Positions 1 through 8,523 of a DNA stretch of 21,919 bases are shown piece after piece. A program made the translations under genes and the position numbers. The stretch is from a virus. The notes under the pieces were generated by a model. The model searched no databases. It was not told where the DNA came from and saw only the letters and a program-made list of their open reading frames with translations. Positions within the stretch are counted from its first letter, which is position 1. Every line of letters begins with the position of its first letter. The stretch spans positions 1-21,919 of the IMG/VR virus record IMGVR_UViG_3300037961_004376; one strand, 5' to 3'.

Positions 1-1490
1 ACTAAAGAACCTTCAGTAATACTTTGTGCAGTGTTTAACTGAATTCGAGTAAACATCTGAATATCAAACAGATGAACCCGATACTTATCGTCAGTATTGC
101 CAAATGTATTATCAGGATCTTCCCTATGTTCTAAACTAGCAACACGAGATACACCAATCTTAGCACCTGATGAAGAACCAGGAGATGATGTAAACGTATC
201 ATGCAAATCAATAACTTGATATGAATTTGATACAGAATCACCAGTTACATTTGGGAATCCATAAACATTCTTAACTTCAGTGTAATTACCAAGACTGAAT
301 GTAATAATTGCATTCTCTTTGGACAGAGTTGTCCTTGGTTTCATTACATCAACAAAGGTTGCAGACAGAGTAGATACTCTATAACCCTTAACATATGCTG
401 TACCAGGACCAAATTCTACACAATATCTGTCATCACTAGCAACATTACCATCATCACTAACTTCATTTGCAGCATAGACACCATCGTTGAAACCATCATC
501 AAGATGTTCTTTCAGTGCAATATCAAAATCTTGTACGGTGTAATCACCAGACTCTTCGTATGTACGAAGTGCCATGGTTCTTTCTAGTTCATCATACGCG
601 CTACGATCAACTAGTTGTTCTACTTTTTCGCCATTAATACGAAGAAGTTCAATAAAATCTTTATCGGCATCATCATCGAGTGCCTTTTTAACTAAGTTTG
701 TGGTGATTCTGAATCGGTGAGAACCAGGAGCAGCATAATTAGATGTGCCTGCAGCGTTATCATTGAGTGATAAGTCATCTTCTGGGGTGACAATCGACTC
801 AAGGATTTCGAGACCAATTCTGTATTTGGGGTCACTTCCATATTGATCAAGGAGAATATATTGATATGGTACGTCTACAAAGAATCCACGAATGAAGTAT
901 ACACCTTCCTGAACATATGCAACAGATCCTTGCTGAAGTGCATCAGTAGGAAGCAATTGTGCAAAAGGAGATCCAACTTCAATCAGAGTAGATCCAAAAG
1001 TAATTTCACTATCAGTAACTAACTGCTCGTTATTAGCAAATGTTTTAATAGATGCTGCTTCTTCAGTATCGGCAGTAGTATCTGTACCAGAGGAAAGGTA
1101 TTTTACATAAAGAGTAATATATCCTTTAGTAGAATTTGTATCGGAGATACTATAAAGAACCTTTGCCTTAACACCTGTGGTCAGACCTTGAATAATCTTA
1201 CCATCTAATTGAGTACGATATGTTTCAACCTGTGCTCCCAGGAAAGATTCCTGAAGCATAATTGCATCAACATTCAGATCGTAACCAACTTGTCCAGGGA
1301 TGACCATTGAACCATCCTTGAACAGGTGAGAACCTACACTCTCAATCTGATTTTGCAATACAGATTGCATGGTAGTAAGTTCCCGTGCCTGAATTGGGAA
1401 ACCAGGACGGAACAGCACTCGATAAAAGTTCTTCGCTTTATCGAAATCGTCGTAATAAGGTGTGACGTTTAAATTTGTGTTTTGTGCCAT
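1..1490 (-). CDS. DUF4815-family phage structural protein (N-terminal part, cut by window edge)
   Basis: The frame is open from an ATG at 1490 to the left edge, giving 496 codons without a stop, so the C-terminus lies outside the window. The N-terminus reads MAQNTNLNVTPYYDDFDKAK and continues with FYRVLFRPGFPIQARELTT and LQNQIESVGSHLFKDGSMV. This is the typical opening of DUF4815 proteins of marine T4-like phages: a Y-x-DDFD-x-x-KN-F motif, a PGxxxQARELT motif and an HxFKDGS motif. The family is known as a virion-associated protein encoded near baseplate genes; its exact role is unknown. A baseplate or fibre-attachment role is inference from position. The ATG overlaps the stop of the gp8-like gene by one base (TAATG), which points to coupled translation, and only a weak purine-rich stretch precedes it. 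No signal peptide or membrane segment is visible. Family assignment is confident; function is not. Confidence 0.88.
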   Translation of the reverse strand, partial: MAQNTNLNVTPYYDDFDKAKNFYRVLFRPGFPIQARELTTMQSVLQNQIESVGSHLFKDGSMVIPGQVGYDLNVDAIMLQESFLGAQVETYRTQLDGKIIQGLTTGVKAKVLYSISDTNSTKGYITLYVKYLSSGTDTTADTEEAASIKTFANNEQLVTDSEITFGSTLIEVGSPFAQLLPTDALQQGSVAYVQEGVYFIRGFFVDVPYQYILLDQYGSDPKYRIGLEILESIVTPEDDLSLNDNAAGTSNYAAPGSHRFRITTNLVKKALDDDADKDFIELLRINGEKVEQLVDRSAYDELERTMALRTYEESGDYTVQDFDIALKEHLDDGFNDGVYAANEVSDDGNVASDDRYCVEFGPGTAYVKGYRVSTLSATFVDVMKPRTTLSKENAIITFSLGNYTEVKNVYGFPNVTGDSVSNSYQVIDLHDTFTSSPGSSSGAKIGVSRVASLEHREDPDNTFGNTDDKYRVHLFDIQMFTRIQLNTAQSITEGSL

Positions 1491-3022
1491 TAGAACTCGA
1501 TTACGATTTTAATATCTTCTACTTGGTCGTTTGCACGACTAATTGCTCTTCTATTATCTATATAAACAACGTCACCGCTGTTTGATTTAATCTCGGGTTT
1601 TGCATATCCAGTATTAAATTTCATGCCGAGATCATACTCAGTACCATTAATGGTTCTAGAGGATGCATTGGGAACCTGTGGAAAAGCAACATCAGGTTGT
1701 CCAGCAGCACCAGAAGTGGCACCACTAATAACGTTAGAACCATCAAACTCATTCTGTGTACCAGTAACTTCAGGGAAGATACCATCGACAGAGTTCTGAT
1801 AATACTTCAGAACTTTCGTTGTAGCGTTCCAAGAAACTACTCGACCACGAGCAGTAACAGATTGACCGCCAACAACTCTAGTTTGAGTGATAATTTCGTC
1901 AGGAACGTAGTTACCTTGGAAGGTAGGAGCAAAAATCGCTGCCTTTGCAGCAGAAACTGTAAGGTCAGAGATTAATTCTTCAGTACCAAATTTTAAGGGA
2001 TTAGTGATCAAACCAATACGACGATAATCGTTATCGATAGGGAAGTCACCAGCACCTTCATTATATGAAAGTTTTGCGTTGATCATGACTCGGAAAGCGC
2101 CAAGTTCGACAACAGAGTCGCTTCCATGACCACCAGGAGGAGGAATAATAACATCAACTTGTCCACCTGTTCCTGTACCAATACCTGTAATTGAGTCAAC
2201 ACTGATTTTACCGAAGGTATAACCAGTACCACCAGATGTAACGGTAGCAGACAGAAGTTTACCACCATCAACAACAATGGAAACACGACCGCCAGTTCCA
2301 TCACCATTAATGGCAACGTTGTCATAAGTTCCGTTGTTATAACCTGTTCCTGCTGAGTTAATGACAACTGTGTCAATTTCACCAGTAACAGCGTTAGTCC
2401 TTACCGCATCGTTGGTAAAGACTGGCATGTATTCATTACTGAAGAACTTAAGGACGGAAGCAACGGGGATGGTATACATATACTTCCAACGATAAGAGTC
2501 ACCAGTTGTAATGATGCTAGTGGAAGTGCCAGTAGGCTCAACTGTAGAAGGTTTACCATTAGGATCAGAGGGTGATGTTCCGTTGTAGATACACTTATAT
2601 ACTTGATACTGAGAGTTTACAACGTAAAAATCAGAATCATAAAGTTTGGTAGCACCAGAGGCAGCAGTTTTACTTGGAGAATAATCGTGACGATACATAT
2701 CGTAAGTAAAACCCAGACCACCAGTGGTCTGTTCTGGAGAAACCCAGTCAATACGACGAACAACTTGTACGGTATCTGCTGCAAGAACTCTCTTAAGAGA
2801 GATCATATCATCGTAAGAATCTGCAAATTCCGAAAAAGAGTCAACCGCTTGAGGGGGAGCATTTTCATTATCCCACGTCTGAGGTCTGCCGATAAACAAA
2901 TATAAACGATCTCTAGACGCACCAGCAGCGGTATCGCTCTGAGTAGCATCAGGACCCTCAAGTGCTTTGATGAATTTCTTCGCAGAAAAAATTCTAAATT
3001 GATCAGTTAATAGAGCTGCCAT
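1490..3022 (-). CDS. gp8: Baseplate wedge subunit, T4 gp8-like
   Basis: This 510-residue protein resembles the gp8 baseplate wedge subunit of T4-like cyanophages. In T4, gp8 joins the baseplate wedge together with gp7, gp10, gp6 and gp53. Family-like segments are the N-terminus MAALLTDQFRIFSAKKFIKA, RLYLFIGRPQTW (about residues 40-51), DDMISLKRV (about 71-79), a VYKCIYNGT segment, SYRWKYMYTIP, and near the centre PGGHGSDSVVELGAFRVMIN followed by DYRRIGLITNPL. T4 gp8 has 334 residues. The extra length here includes two GTGY beta repeats at about residues 214-300 and a C-terminal ARGRVVSWNATTKVLKY module, which is also found in the neighbouring 1,392-residue protein. The ATG at 3022 is the only reasonable start, because an in-frame TAG sits one codon upstream. 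An AGAGG at 3041-3045 lies rather far from it (18 bases), and an AGGA almost touches the start. The gene follows the 1,392-residue gene after 39 bases. Confidence 0.85.
   Translation of the reverse strand: MAALLTDQFRIFSAKKFIKALEGPDATQSDTAAGASRDRLYLFIGRPQTWDNENAPPQAVDSFSEFADSYDDMISLKRVLAADTVQVVRRIDWVSPEQTTGGLGFTYDMYRHDYSPSKTAASGATKLYDSDFYVVNSQYQVYKCIYNGTSPSDPNGKPSTVEPTGTSTSIITTGDSYRWKYMYTIPVASVLKFFSNEYMPVFTNDAVRTNAVTGEIDTVVINSAGTGYNNGTYDNVAINGDGTGGRVSIVVDGGKLLSATVTSGGTGYTFGKISVDSITGIGTGTGGQVDVIIPPPGGHGSDSVVELGAFRVMINAKLSYNEGAGDFPIDNDYRRIGLITNPLKFGTEELISDLTVSAAKAAIFAPTFQGNYVPDEIITQTRVVGGQSVTARGRVVSWNATTKVLKYYQNSVDGIFPEVTGTQNEFDGSNVISGATSGAAGQPDVAFPQVPNASSRTINGTEYDLGMKFNTGYAKPEIKSNSGDVVYIDNRRAISRANDQVEDIKIVIEF
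2120..2380 (-). repeat. GTGY repeats inserted in the gp8-like protein
   Basis: VVINSAGTGYNNGTYDNVAI and ATVTSGGTGYTFGKISVDS form two GSGY-type units between the N-terminal gp8 part and the PGGHGSDSVVELGAFRVMIN segment that resumes the gp8 family pattern. They explain part of the extra length over T4 gp8. Confidence 0.7.
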
Positions 3023-3049
3023 TTCCTATGGGATTATTGTCCTCTTGTT

Positions 3050-3057
3050 TATTTATG
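3050..3057 (-). promoter_or_regulatory. Possible late promoter box CATAAATA
   Basis: CATAAATA on the minus strand fits the relaxed cyanophage late box NATAAATA (first base not conserved). It lies in the 39-base gap before the gp8-like gene, with its 3' end 27 bases upstream of the ATG at 3022. This is the longest true gap between genes in the window, which favours a functional site, but the motif is short and imperfect. Confidence 0.45.
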
Positions 3058-3061
3058 AAGG

Positions 3062-6000
3062 TTACGAACGAATGATTGTTTGATAATCGATTCCTTTGAT
3101 TCTATATCTAGATCCGCCCGTTCCCAAAATGTCCTCACCACCCAAAATAGCATACGCTGCAGCACCACTACCTGTAGTGTCGCCACTTGCTGCAGAGAAT
3201 GTTATTGTGGGATGTAAGTTATATCCACTATCAACAGATTGTGTTATGCCATATCCGCCGTTAGTTATAGTTACTGAAGCAACTTGGTCACCAGCGCCAG
3301 TAAGAACTGCTGTTCCAGTTGCCTCAATATCACCAATGTTTTCAATTGCAACATTAGGTGCCAATGTGTAGTTTGTTCCAGGATTTTGAACAATGATATC
3401 AACAACTGTAGAATTGTGTGAGAATTCATACAAGAATCCATTCTCACCTTTGTTGGAATCACCAGTGTTGAAGGGTACTGTATCTTTGATAGTTAGTTTT
3501 GATGTAGTTGGATCCCAAGAAACTACTGTTGCCTGTACTCCCGAAACTTGACCAGTAATGACTTCATTAACACTAAAGTTTCCACCATTAGCATTATTAG
3601 CATCCAACTGAAGAGTTATTAAACCAATATGCTCAACACCTTCACTCAAACCTCCAGCAGTTGTAATTGTGGAGAATTTGAATGGAATAGAAGCATCTTT
3701 GATTTGGTCTCCATTTTGGAATAATGTAGTGTTTTGACCACCAACAGTTTCTTCAATACCAAATTTAGAGTCTCTACCAGTTTCGCCAGGTTCACCAAGA
3801 ATAATACCACCATCCAAACTAATTTGACCCTCATATTGAGTTCCAGTATTAACCAAATCAGCAATACCATCACCAACACCATCTAATTCATCATCATCTT
3901 CAAAGGCACTATTTGCCAGAGTTGTAATAGGTTCGGTTAGTAATGTAATCGAATTGCCTTGAGAAGTGAGCACTACATGTGGAAGTTGTGATGATGCACT
4001 AGAACTATAAACACCACCATCAAACTGAACAATAGCATCCTCGGTAGAGGGAATACCTGCATCAATAAATGCAAGTTCATCAACCTCAAATGTAACAAGA
4101 AGTTCTCTAGTTGCAGGATTCCAATCATATACTCGTGCTAATTTATTAGAAGCACTTTCAACTTTTCGGATTACAACATCACCTACATTAAATTTGTAAG
4201 TGGAATTTCCATCATCATCAAGTTGACTATTATCAACAATAACTCTCTGATCATAATTAAAGTTAGTTCCTCTTGTAAGTCCAGTAAATTTACCAGATGT
4301 TTTTGCAGTATAAGAAACTGTCTCTTTATTGATAATAAATGAACCAGAACCAGGAAAAGCACTAGTATCATCAACGTAGATATTAGTATCAGAAGCAGTA
4401 ACGTTCTTAACAAGACCTGTCAGATAACGAATATCTGAGTTCAAAGATTGTCTTGCTTGAGTCTTTCTTTTTAAATTTACAAGTTTTGTAAAAATAACTT
4501 GAGGACTAGATGTATAACCAGCACCCTGATCAGTAATATTGATTGCAGAAATCTGTCCTTGATTTACTTCCGCTGTTGCTCTTGCACCAGATCCACCGCC
4601 ACCAGTAATTAAAATGTAAGGAGGTTCTTGGTAGAACTCACCAGGATCGTTAATACTGATACTAGTAACTTTACCAGTAGGACTTACTTCTGCAGCACCT
4701 TCAGCATCTTGACCACCGCCACCAGTGAATTGTAGGTTAGGTGCAACTGTATAACCTTGTCCTGGATTTAAAAGTGTTAGACCAGTAACTGTTTGAACAA
4801 CTGGATTAACAAGTGCTCCACTTCCTTCACCACCTAAAATTCTAGCAGTGGTAGGACCAAAATAATTATCACCCTGTTGAGTGACATTAACGTATGCAAT
4901 GGTTCCATCAGGATTTAGTGCAACATCTCCCTCTGCTCTAGTTGGGAAAATATCTGGTTTTTGAGGAACTGTATCACCTTCAAATAAAGGAACACCATAA
5001 TATTTTGGACCAATAGCATAAGGATATGCTGGATTACCACTGCTATCTTCGGTCATGAAGTAAGCATATGTTCCGTTGGGATACTCAGGAGTAACGGCAA
5101 ATTTGCCATTAAATTCATCTAAAGTACCAACAGATGAATCATATACATAATCCTCAACAAAATCGCCAAGAACATATCCATCTTGAGTAAGTCTGAATCC
5201 TAATCCAGAAGTAGAATATGCAAATGCATATAGATTGTTTGGAGCATCTACAGGTACAAAGAATCTCATCTCCCGTTGAGATGCAGTAGTAAATTGACTG
5301 AGATACTGAGTATACGTTACTTGAGATCCATCAATATAATACGTTGCAAAATGAGGTTGCGAATAAAGATAAGTTGTATCTCCAATAACAGGAGGAGCAC
5401 CTACATGCCACCCGTCTTCAGTTGTAGAAATAAACAAATGATTTGCATCATTTGAAGAATCATCTTGGTTAAAGACGTAGGTTTTACCTCTTTTTAGATT
5501 CAAAAATGGAACTACAGAACCATCTACTAAAAACTGACCATTTGCAACAGTGATTGCATAAGTAACCGTTGATGGGGTGACAATTTCTTCGCGATTACCA
5601 GCAACCTCATTACCAGTTCTTAGTCTGTATGAAGAAACTTCTCTTGCTACAGCACCACTAGAATTATATCCCCATGGACCATAAATGGGATATCCATCAA
5701 AGGACATACCAATAACTTTTGAGTGTCCATCTACATGTCTACTACGATCAATGGTTGATGTATCACCAGGTTGATAAAAATCTTCGATGTAGTATGTGTT
5801 CATATTTACATCGTCGTCATCGTCCGTCGATGTATCAAGAATCATATATCCTTCATCACCAGTGTAACCAGACATATAATTATGAATGGCACAATGATAA
5901 TAGATTCTATTGGTCTCATCTTCATTCATTAAGAATAAAGCCTGATACTCATTTTCATAATCCGCAGCTGGTGCTGAAGACGATCCGCTACTGGTGTATA

Positions 6001-7240
6001 AAATTGTGCCAGGTGAAGATTGATTTAGAGGACCATCTGGAGTCGTACTAAAACGCATCGGATGGTTTTGATTACTACTATCCGATTGATTCCAAATAAT
6101 TAAGTAATTCTTTTTGACCAGAATATTTTTTGGTGCCATGTAATAAGTCCCTGGCACAAAAGGACCAAATTCAGACGCTTCTGATCCAAAGTCAATGTAA
6201 AAAATACCTGTGGGGAATGTAATAGGAGCACTTTGAATTGTGAAACTAAATCCATTAGAACCAAGAATTTTATCTCCAGATGCAAAAGTAGATTGAACTT
6301 CTCTTATATAAATTCTTGTAGGAAGACCATTATTATCGGTAATAACCTTAGCAATTTCTCCTCGGGCATTTCCACCAATTTGTGTAATAATTCTACCAAC
6401 TTCAATGGTTCCCAGTGTTTGATCGAGAGATGCGGGATCAATGAATAATAATAAATTATCAAGTTCAGTTTTTACATTCCATGTAAATTGTTCTAATTTA
6501 CCCCATTGAAAAACACCATTTTCTAAGGCAAATTCATCAATTGTTTTGGATGATGAATAATATCTAATATTACCTTCGGTAATAGCATCATATACATCTG
6601 CATTTTTTACATAATCGTACTTTACAGTATCAATAGAGAAAGTACCTGGTGCTCCACCATCAGATGCCCAGTCTGGAGTATGTAAAAGACCGCCATTAGC
6701 AAGAATGCCAGTTACTTTATCTTCTTGTGCAAGTCTTGTACCAAAATTAGGTACATCTTTACCACCTCTGTATACAAAGGTCTGATCAAAAGATCTATCT
6801 ACTAATGGACCACCACCAGGTGCTGCTTCTGCTTGAGTCCATGTAGGTTTTGGATGATTATCAGACTCAATTCTCAGTCTATCATCTGTAAAAGTTCCCC
6901 TAGTTAATGAGTTGGGGTGACGTTGCCAGATCCTATTAATATCAAAAGATCTTACAACATTTGGAGTTTCTTGTTGAGGAACAATTTCAACACGAAGTGG
7001 ATCGTATCCTCTTCCTCTTCTGAGAACACGAACGTGAACAATTTTACCAGAACCTTCTGCAATGATTGGATATAATATCGCCTCCTGATCAGGAGTGCCG
7101 CATCCATCAATAGTAAGTCTAGGTGGATCAGCAGGATCATATCCGCTACCACCATTTACTACTCTTACCGCTCGAACACCAAATATATCATCAAAAATCG
7201 GTTCAATTACGGCACCAGATCCAGGAACTAGTCTTGCCAT
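3062..7240 (-). CDS. Large virion protein with GSGY repeats, cupredoxin-like domains and a split YHYH domain
   Basis: A 1,392-residue modular protein, probably a baseplate or fibre component. Order of parts: two GSGY-type beta repeats (residues about 20-75, e.g. NGGSGYDP and RRGRGYDP); a long unassigned region; a cupredoxin-like domain (about 340-480) with H393, C450, H453 and M456 in NHPMRFSTT and YYHCAIHNYM; the first half of a YHYH domain (GHSKVIGMSFDGYPIYGPWG, about 499-518); a second cupredoxin-like domain (about 556-690) that keeps one His (NHLFISTTEDG) but has lost the Cys/His/Met; the second half of YHYH (VTPEYPNGTYAYFMT and AYPYAIGPKYYG, about 700-750); three or four further GSGY repeats (about 785-930); an NIYVDDTSAF...LTRGT module; AxVxxW modules; and C-terminal GSGY-like repeats. 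YHYH proteins of this kind occur in marine T4-like phages. The start at 7240 has a GAGG at 7245-7248, overlapping the TGA of the upstream gene. Metal binding is inferred from ligands only. Confidence 0.82.
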   Translation of the reverse strand: MARLVPGSGAVIEPIFDDIFGVRAVRVVNGGSGYDPADPPRLTIDGCGTPDQEAILYPIIAEGSGKIVHVRVLRRGRGYDPLRVEIVPQQETPNVVRSFDINRIWQRHPNSLTRGTFTDDRLRIESDNHPKPTWTQAEAAPGGGPLVDRSFDQTFVYRGGKDVPNFGTRLAQEDKVTGILANGGLLHTPDWASDGGAPGTFSIDTVKYDYVKNADVYDAITEGNIRYYSSSKTIDEFALENGVFQWGKLEQFTWNVKTELDNLLLFIDPASLDQTLGTIEVGRIITQIGGNARGEIAKVITDNNGLPTRIYIREVQSTFASGDKILGSNGFSFTIQSAPITFPTGIFYIDFGSEASEFGPFVPGTYYMAPKNILVKKNYLIIWNQSDSSNQNHPMRFSTTPDGPLNQSSPGTILYTSSGSSSAPAADYENEYQALFLMNEDETNRIYYHCAIHNYMSGYTGDEGYMILDTSTDDDDDVNMNTYYIEDFYQPGDTSTIDRSRHVDGHSKVIGMSFDGYPIYGPWGYNSSGAVAREVSSYRLRTGNEVAGNREEIVTPSTVTYAITVANGQFLVDGSVVPFLNLKRGKTYVFNQDDSSNDANHLFISTTEDGWHVGAPPVIGDTTYLYSQPHFATYYIDGSQVTYTQYLSQFTTASQREMRFFVPVDAPNNLYAFAYSTSGLGFRLTQDGYVLGDFVEDYVYDSSVGTLDEFNGKFAVTPEYPNGTYAYFMTEDSSGNPAYPYAIGPKYYGVPLFEGDTVPQKPDIFPTRAEGDVALNPDGTIAYVNVTQQGDNYFGPTTARILGGEGSGALVNPVVQTVTGLTLLNPGQGYTVAPNLQFTGGGGQDAEGAAEVSPTGKVTSISINDPGEFYQEPPYILITGGGGSGARATAEVNQGQISAINITDQGAGYTSSPQVIFTKLVNLKRKTQARQSLNSDIRYLTGLVKNVTASDTNIYVDDTSAFPGSGSFIINKETVSYTAKTSGKFTGLTRGTNFNYDQRVIVDNSQLDDDGNSTYKFNVGDVVIRKVESASNKLARVYDWNPATRELLVTFEVDELAFIDAGIPSTEDAIVQFDGGVYSSSASSQLPHVVLTSQGNSITLLTEPITTLANSAFEDDDELDGVGDGIADLVNTGTQYEGQISLDGGIILGEPGETGRDSKFGIEETVGGQNTTLFQNGDQIKDASIPFKFSTITTAGGLSEGVEHIGLITLQLDANNANGGNFSVNEVITGQVSGVQATVVSWDPTTSKLTIKDTVPFNTGDSNKGENGFLYEFSHNSTVVDIIVQNPGTNYTLAPNVAIENIGDIEATGTAVLTGAGDQVASVTITNGGYGITQSVDSGYNLHPTITFSAASGDTTGSGAAAYAILGGEDILGTGGSRYRIKGIDYQTIIRS
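4985..5790 (-). other. YHYH domain split by a ligand-less cupredoxin-like domain
   Basis: The first YHYH half (about 5590-5790) carries RHVDGHSKVIGMSFDGYPIY and GPWGYN...VSSYRLR. The second half (about 4985-5130) carries LDEFNGKFAVTPEYPNGTYA and YFMT, then AYPYAIGPKYYG; the signature YHYH reads YAYF here. Between them (5165-5575) lies a cupredoxin-like barrel that keeps NHLFISTTEDG and VPVDAPNNLYAFAYS but lacks the Cys, second His and Met. Confidence 0.55.
5800..6215 (-). other. Cupredoxin-like domain 1 of the 1,392-residue protein
   Basis: H393 (NHPMRFSTT), C450 (coded at 5891-5893), H453 (5882-5884) and M456 (5873-5875) give His...Cys-x2-His-x2-Met, the same motif as in the neighbouring 415-residue protein. 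Strands such as NILVKKNYLIIWNQSD precede the first His. Confidence 0.6.
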
Positions 7241-7244
7241 TTAT

Positions 7245-7248
7245 CCTC
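7245..7248 (-). promoter_or_regulatory. Ribosome binding site GAGG overlapping an upstream stop codon
   Basis: The minus strand reads TTGAGGATAAATG: the TGA stop of the 415-residue gene shares bases with the GAGG that lies 4 bases before the ATG at 7240. Termination and reinitiation are probably coupled. This supports the chosen start of the 1,392-residue protein. Confidence 0.6.
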
Positions 7249-8494
7249 AACTAATAACGTTAATAGTTCCCTGCATTGCAGCATGGATTGTACATTGATA
7301 ATACAATGTGCTAGGAGCGTCCATTGGAACAGTCCAATAGAGAACGTTACTACCACTACCACTTTGACCAGCAGTGTATGGATTACCTGCTAAACCTTGA
7401 GTGCTTTGAATTCTGAATGGATGAGCACCACCTTGTACGCTGTTATCAAAAGCGTAAGTAAATCCTCTATTCACATATAAGGTAGGATCATTAGCGGTTG
7501 AAGGGAATCCTGGTCCTTGGAAAGTGAAATCGGAAGATCCGTTTGCATTAATTTCCCACCAAGTAATAGGACTACGAGTAACAATCCAATCGCTACCATT
7601 CCAGAATAATGAATCTCCTTGAGTAGGAGTACCAAACTGAGCACCACTTGACATGTCAGTGTCAGTCATTGCTGCAAATGTAGTTGGAATAGTTCCATTA
7701 AATGCAACAGTAACTGTATCACCAACAACACTAGTAACGATGTCAGCACCACCAGCAATCGTCAGAGTATCAGTCTGAGTATTTGCTGTTGTGCTACCAG
7801 TATCTGCGGTTACAGTAGCAAACAAGTTAATGCTTGCAATACCAGCAGCATCATCTCCAGGTAACCATTTGCTGCTAGAAGCATTCCACTTCAGAACCTG
7901 GTTATTTGTAGGCGCAGTGGTTGTTGTATCTACATCCAACAAAGCATCAACACTAGAATATTGAGTCAATATCTTTGCTCTAGTGTCTCCAACACCGCCA
8001 GCAGTGATATTAATATTTACATAAGGACTATCATCACCATCAACAGTGAAGAAATAACCTTTGTAATTAGCAATGGCAGGAGCAGAACTTAATGTTGCAT
8101 ATTGGTTTTTGTATTGAATTTTCGTAGGAAAATCAATAACACCAGTAGCACCATCAAAGACACTGGTAACACTTCCATGAGAAATGTTTACATCTCCAGT
8201 TCCATTGGGATTTAAAATAATATTGCCATTCGACGCCGAGATAATCTCGTTTCCGTTGACATTTAGAGCGGCGGTAAGAGTGTCAAGATTACCAGGTTCA
8301 AACCTGTTATTTGACGTATATTTCAATACTTGATTGAGAGTTGGACCAGAAACGCTCAGTTGAACGTCGGTTCCATTTCCAATCGCACCATATACTTCAT
8401 TAAAGTTATCATTAATCTTATCACCGCCCGCACGGAGGGTATCCCCCGTGTTATCATTAGCGGAAGCGCCAATACCAATAATTTGCTTAGACAT
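7247..8494 (-). CDS. Fibre-like structural protein with C-terminal cupredoxin-like domain
   Basis: A 415-residue protein. The N-terminus contains ANDNTGDTLRAGGDKINDNF, a short motif common at the start of phage fibre and baseplate-attached proteins. The middle is low-complexity beta sequence with three fibre-type turns: NQVLKYTSNNRFEPG, NQVLKWNASSSKWLPG and DSLFWNGSDWIV. The last 105 residues (about 310-415) look like a small beta barrel of the cupredoxin (blue copper) type. H358 lies in AHPFRIQS, and C401, H404 and M407 lie in YYQCTIHAAMQG, matching the order of type 1 copper ligands (His, then Cys-x2-His-x2-Met). No signal peptide is seen, so this is not a secreted plastocyanin but part of a virion protein. 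A perfect T4-type late promoter box lies 20 bases upstream of the ATG. The gene ends 6 bases before the next start. Fibre role and copper binding are inference. Confidence 0.82.
   Translation of the reverse strand: MSKQIIGIGASANDNTGDTLRAGGDKINDNFNEVYGAIGNGTDVQLSVSGPTLNQVLKYTSNNRFEPGNLDTLTAALNVNGNEIISASNGNIILNPNGTGDVNISHGSVTSVFDGATGVIDFPTKIQYKNQYATLSSAPAIANYKGYFFTVDGDDSPYVNINITAGGVGDTRAKILTQYSSVDALLDVDTTTTAPTNNQVLKWNASSSKWLPGDDAAGIASINLFATVTADTGSTTANTQTDTLTIAGGADIVTSVVGDTVTVAFNGTIPTTFAAMTDTDMSSGAQFGTPTQGDSLFWNGSDWIVTRSPITWWEINANGSSDFTFQGPGFPSTANDPTLYVNRGFTYAFDNSVQGGAHPFRIQSTQGLAGNPYTAGQSGSGSNVLYWTVPMDAPSTLYYQCTIHAAMQGTINVIS
7250..7565 (-). other. Cupredoxin-like domain with complete ligand set (415-residue protein)
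   Basis: Coding positions of the putative ligands: H358 at 7421-7423, C401 at 7292-7294, H404 at 7283-7285, M407 at 7274-7276. The spacing C-x2-H-x2-M, with a His 43 residues upstream, matches type 1 copper sites. The VPMDAPSTLYYQC strand before the Cys is also found in the 1,392-residue protein. Confidence 0.6.
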
Positions 8495-8514
8495 TACTCG
8501 CAGTGATTTTTAGT

Positions 8515-8523
8515 TATTTATAG
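8515..8523 (-). promoter_or_regulatory. T4-type late promoter box CTATAAATA
   Basis: On the minus strand the sequence reads CTATAAATA, a perfect match to the T4 late promoter core TATAAATA used by the gp55/gp33-type sigma system and reported in T4-like cyanophages. The box overlaps the last sense codon and the TAA stop of the giant gene. It lies 20 bases before the ATG of the 415-residue gene, so the transcript leader would be only about 10-15 bases. Confidence 0.7.

Noticed and set aside
2083-2382. Leucine-rich minus-strand frame that could pass for a membrane protein
   Set aside because: It is an out-of-frame shadow inside the gp8-like gene; the Leu content comes from frame-shifted Gly/Val/Thr repeats.
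7247-8494. Host-derived plastocyanin acquired as a photosynthesis gene
   Set aside because: The cupredoxin-like barrel is the C-terminal part of a phage fibre-type protein, has no signal peptide, and a related barrel occurs in the adjacent structural gene.
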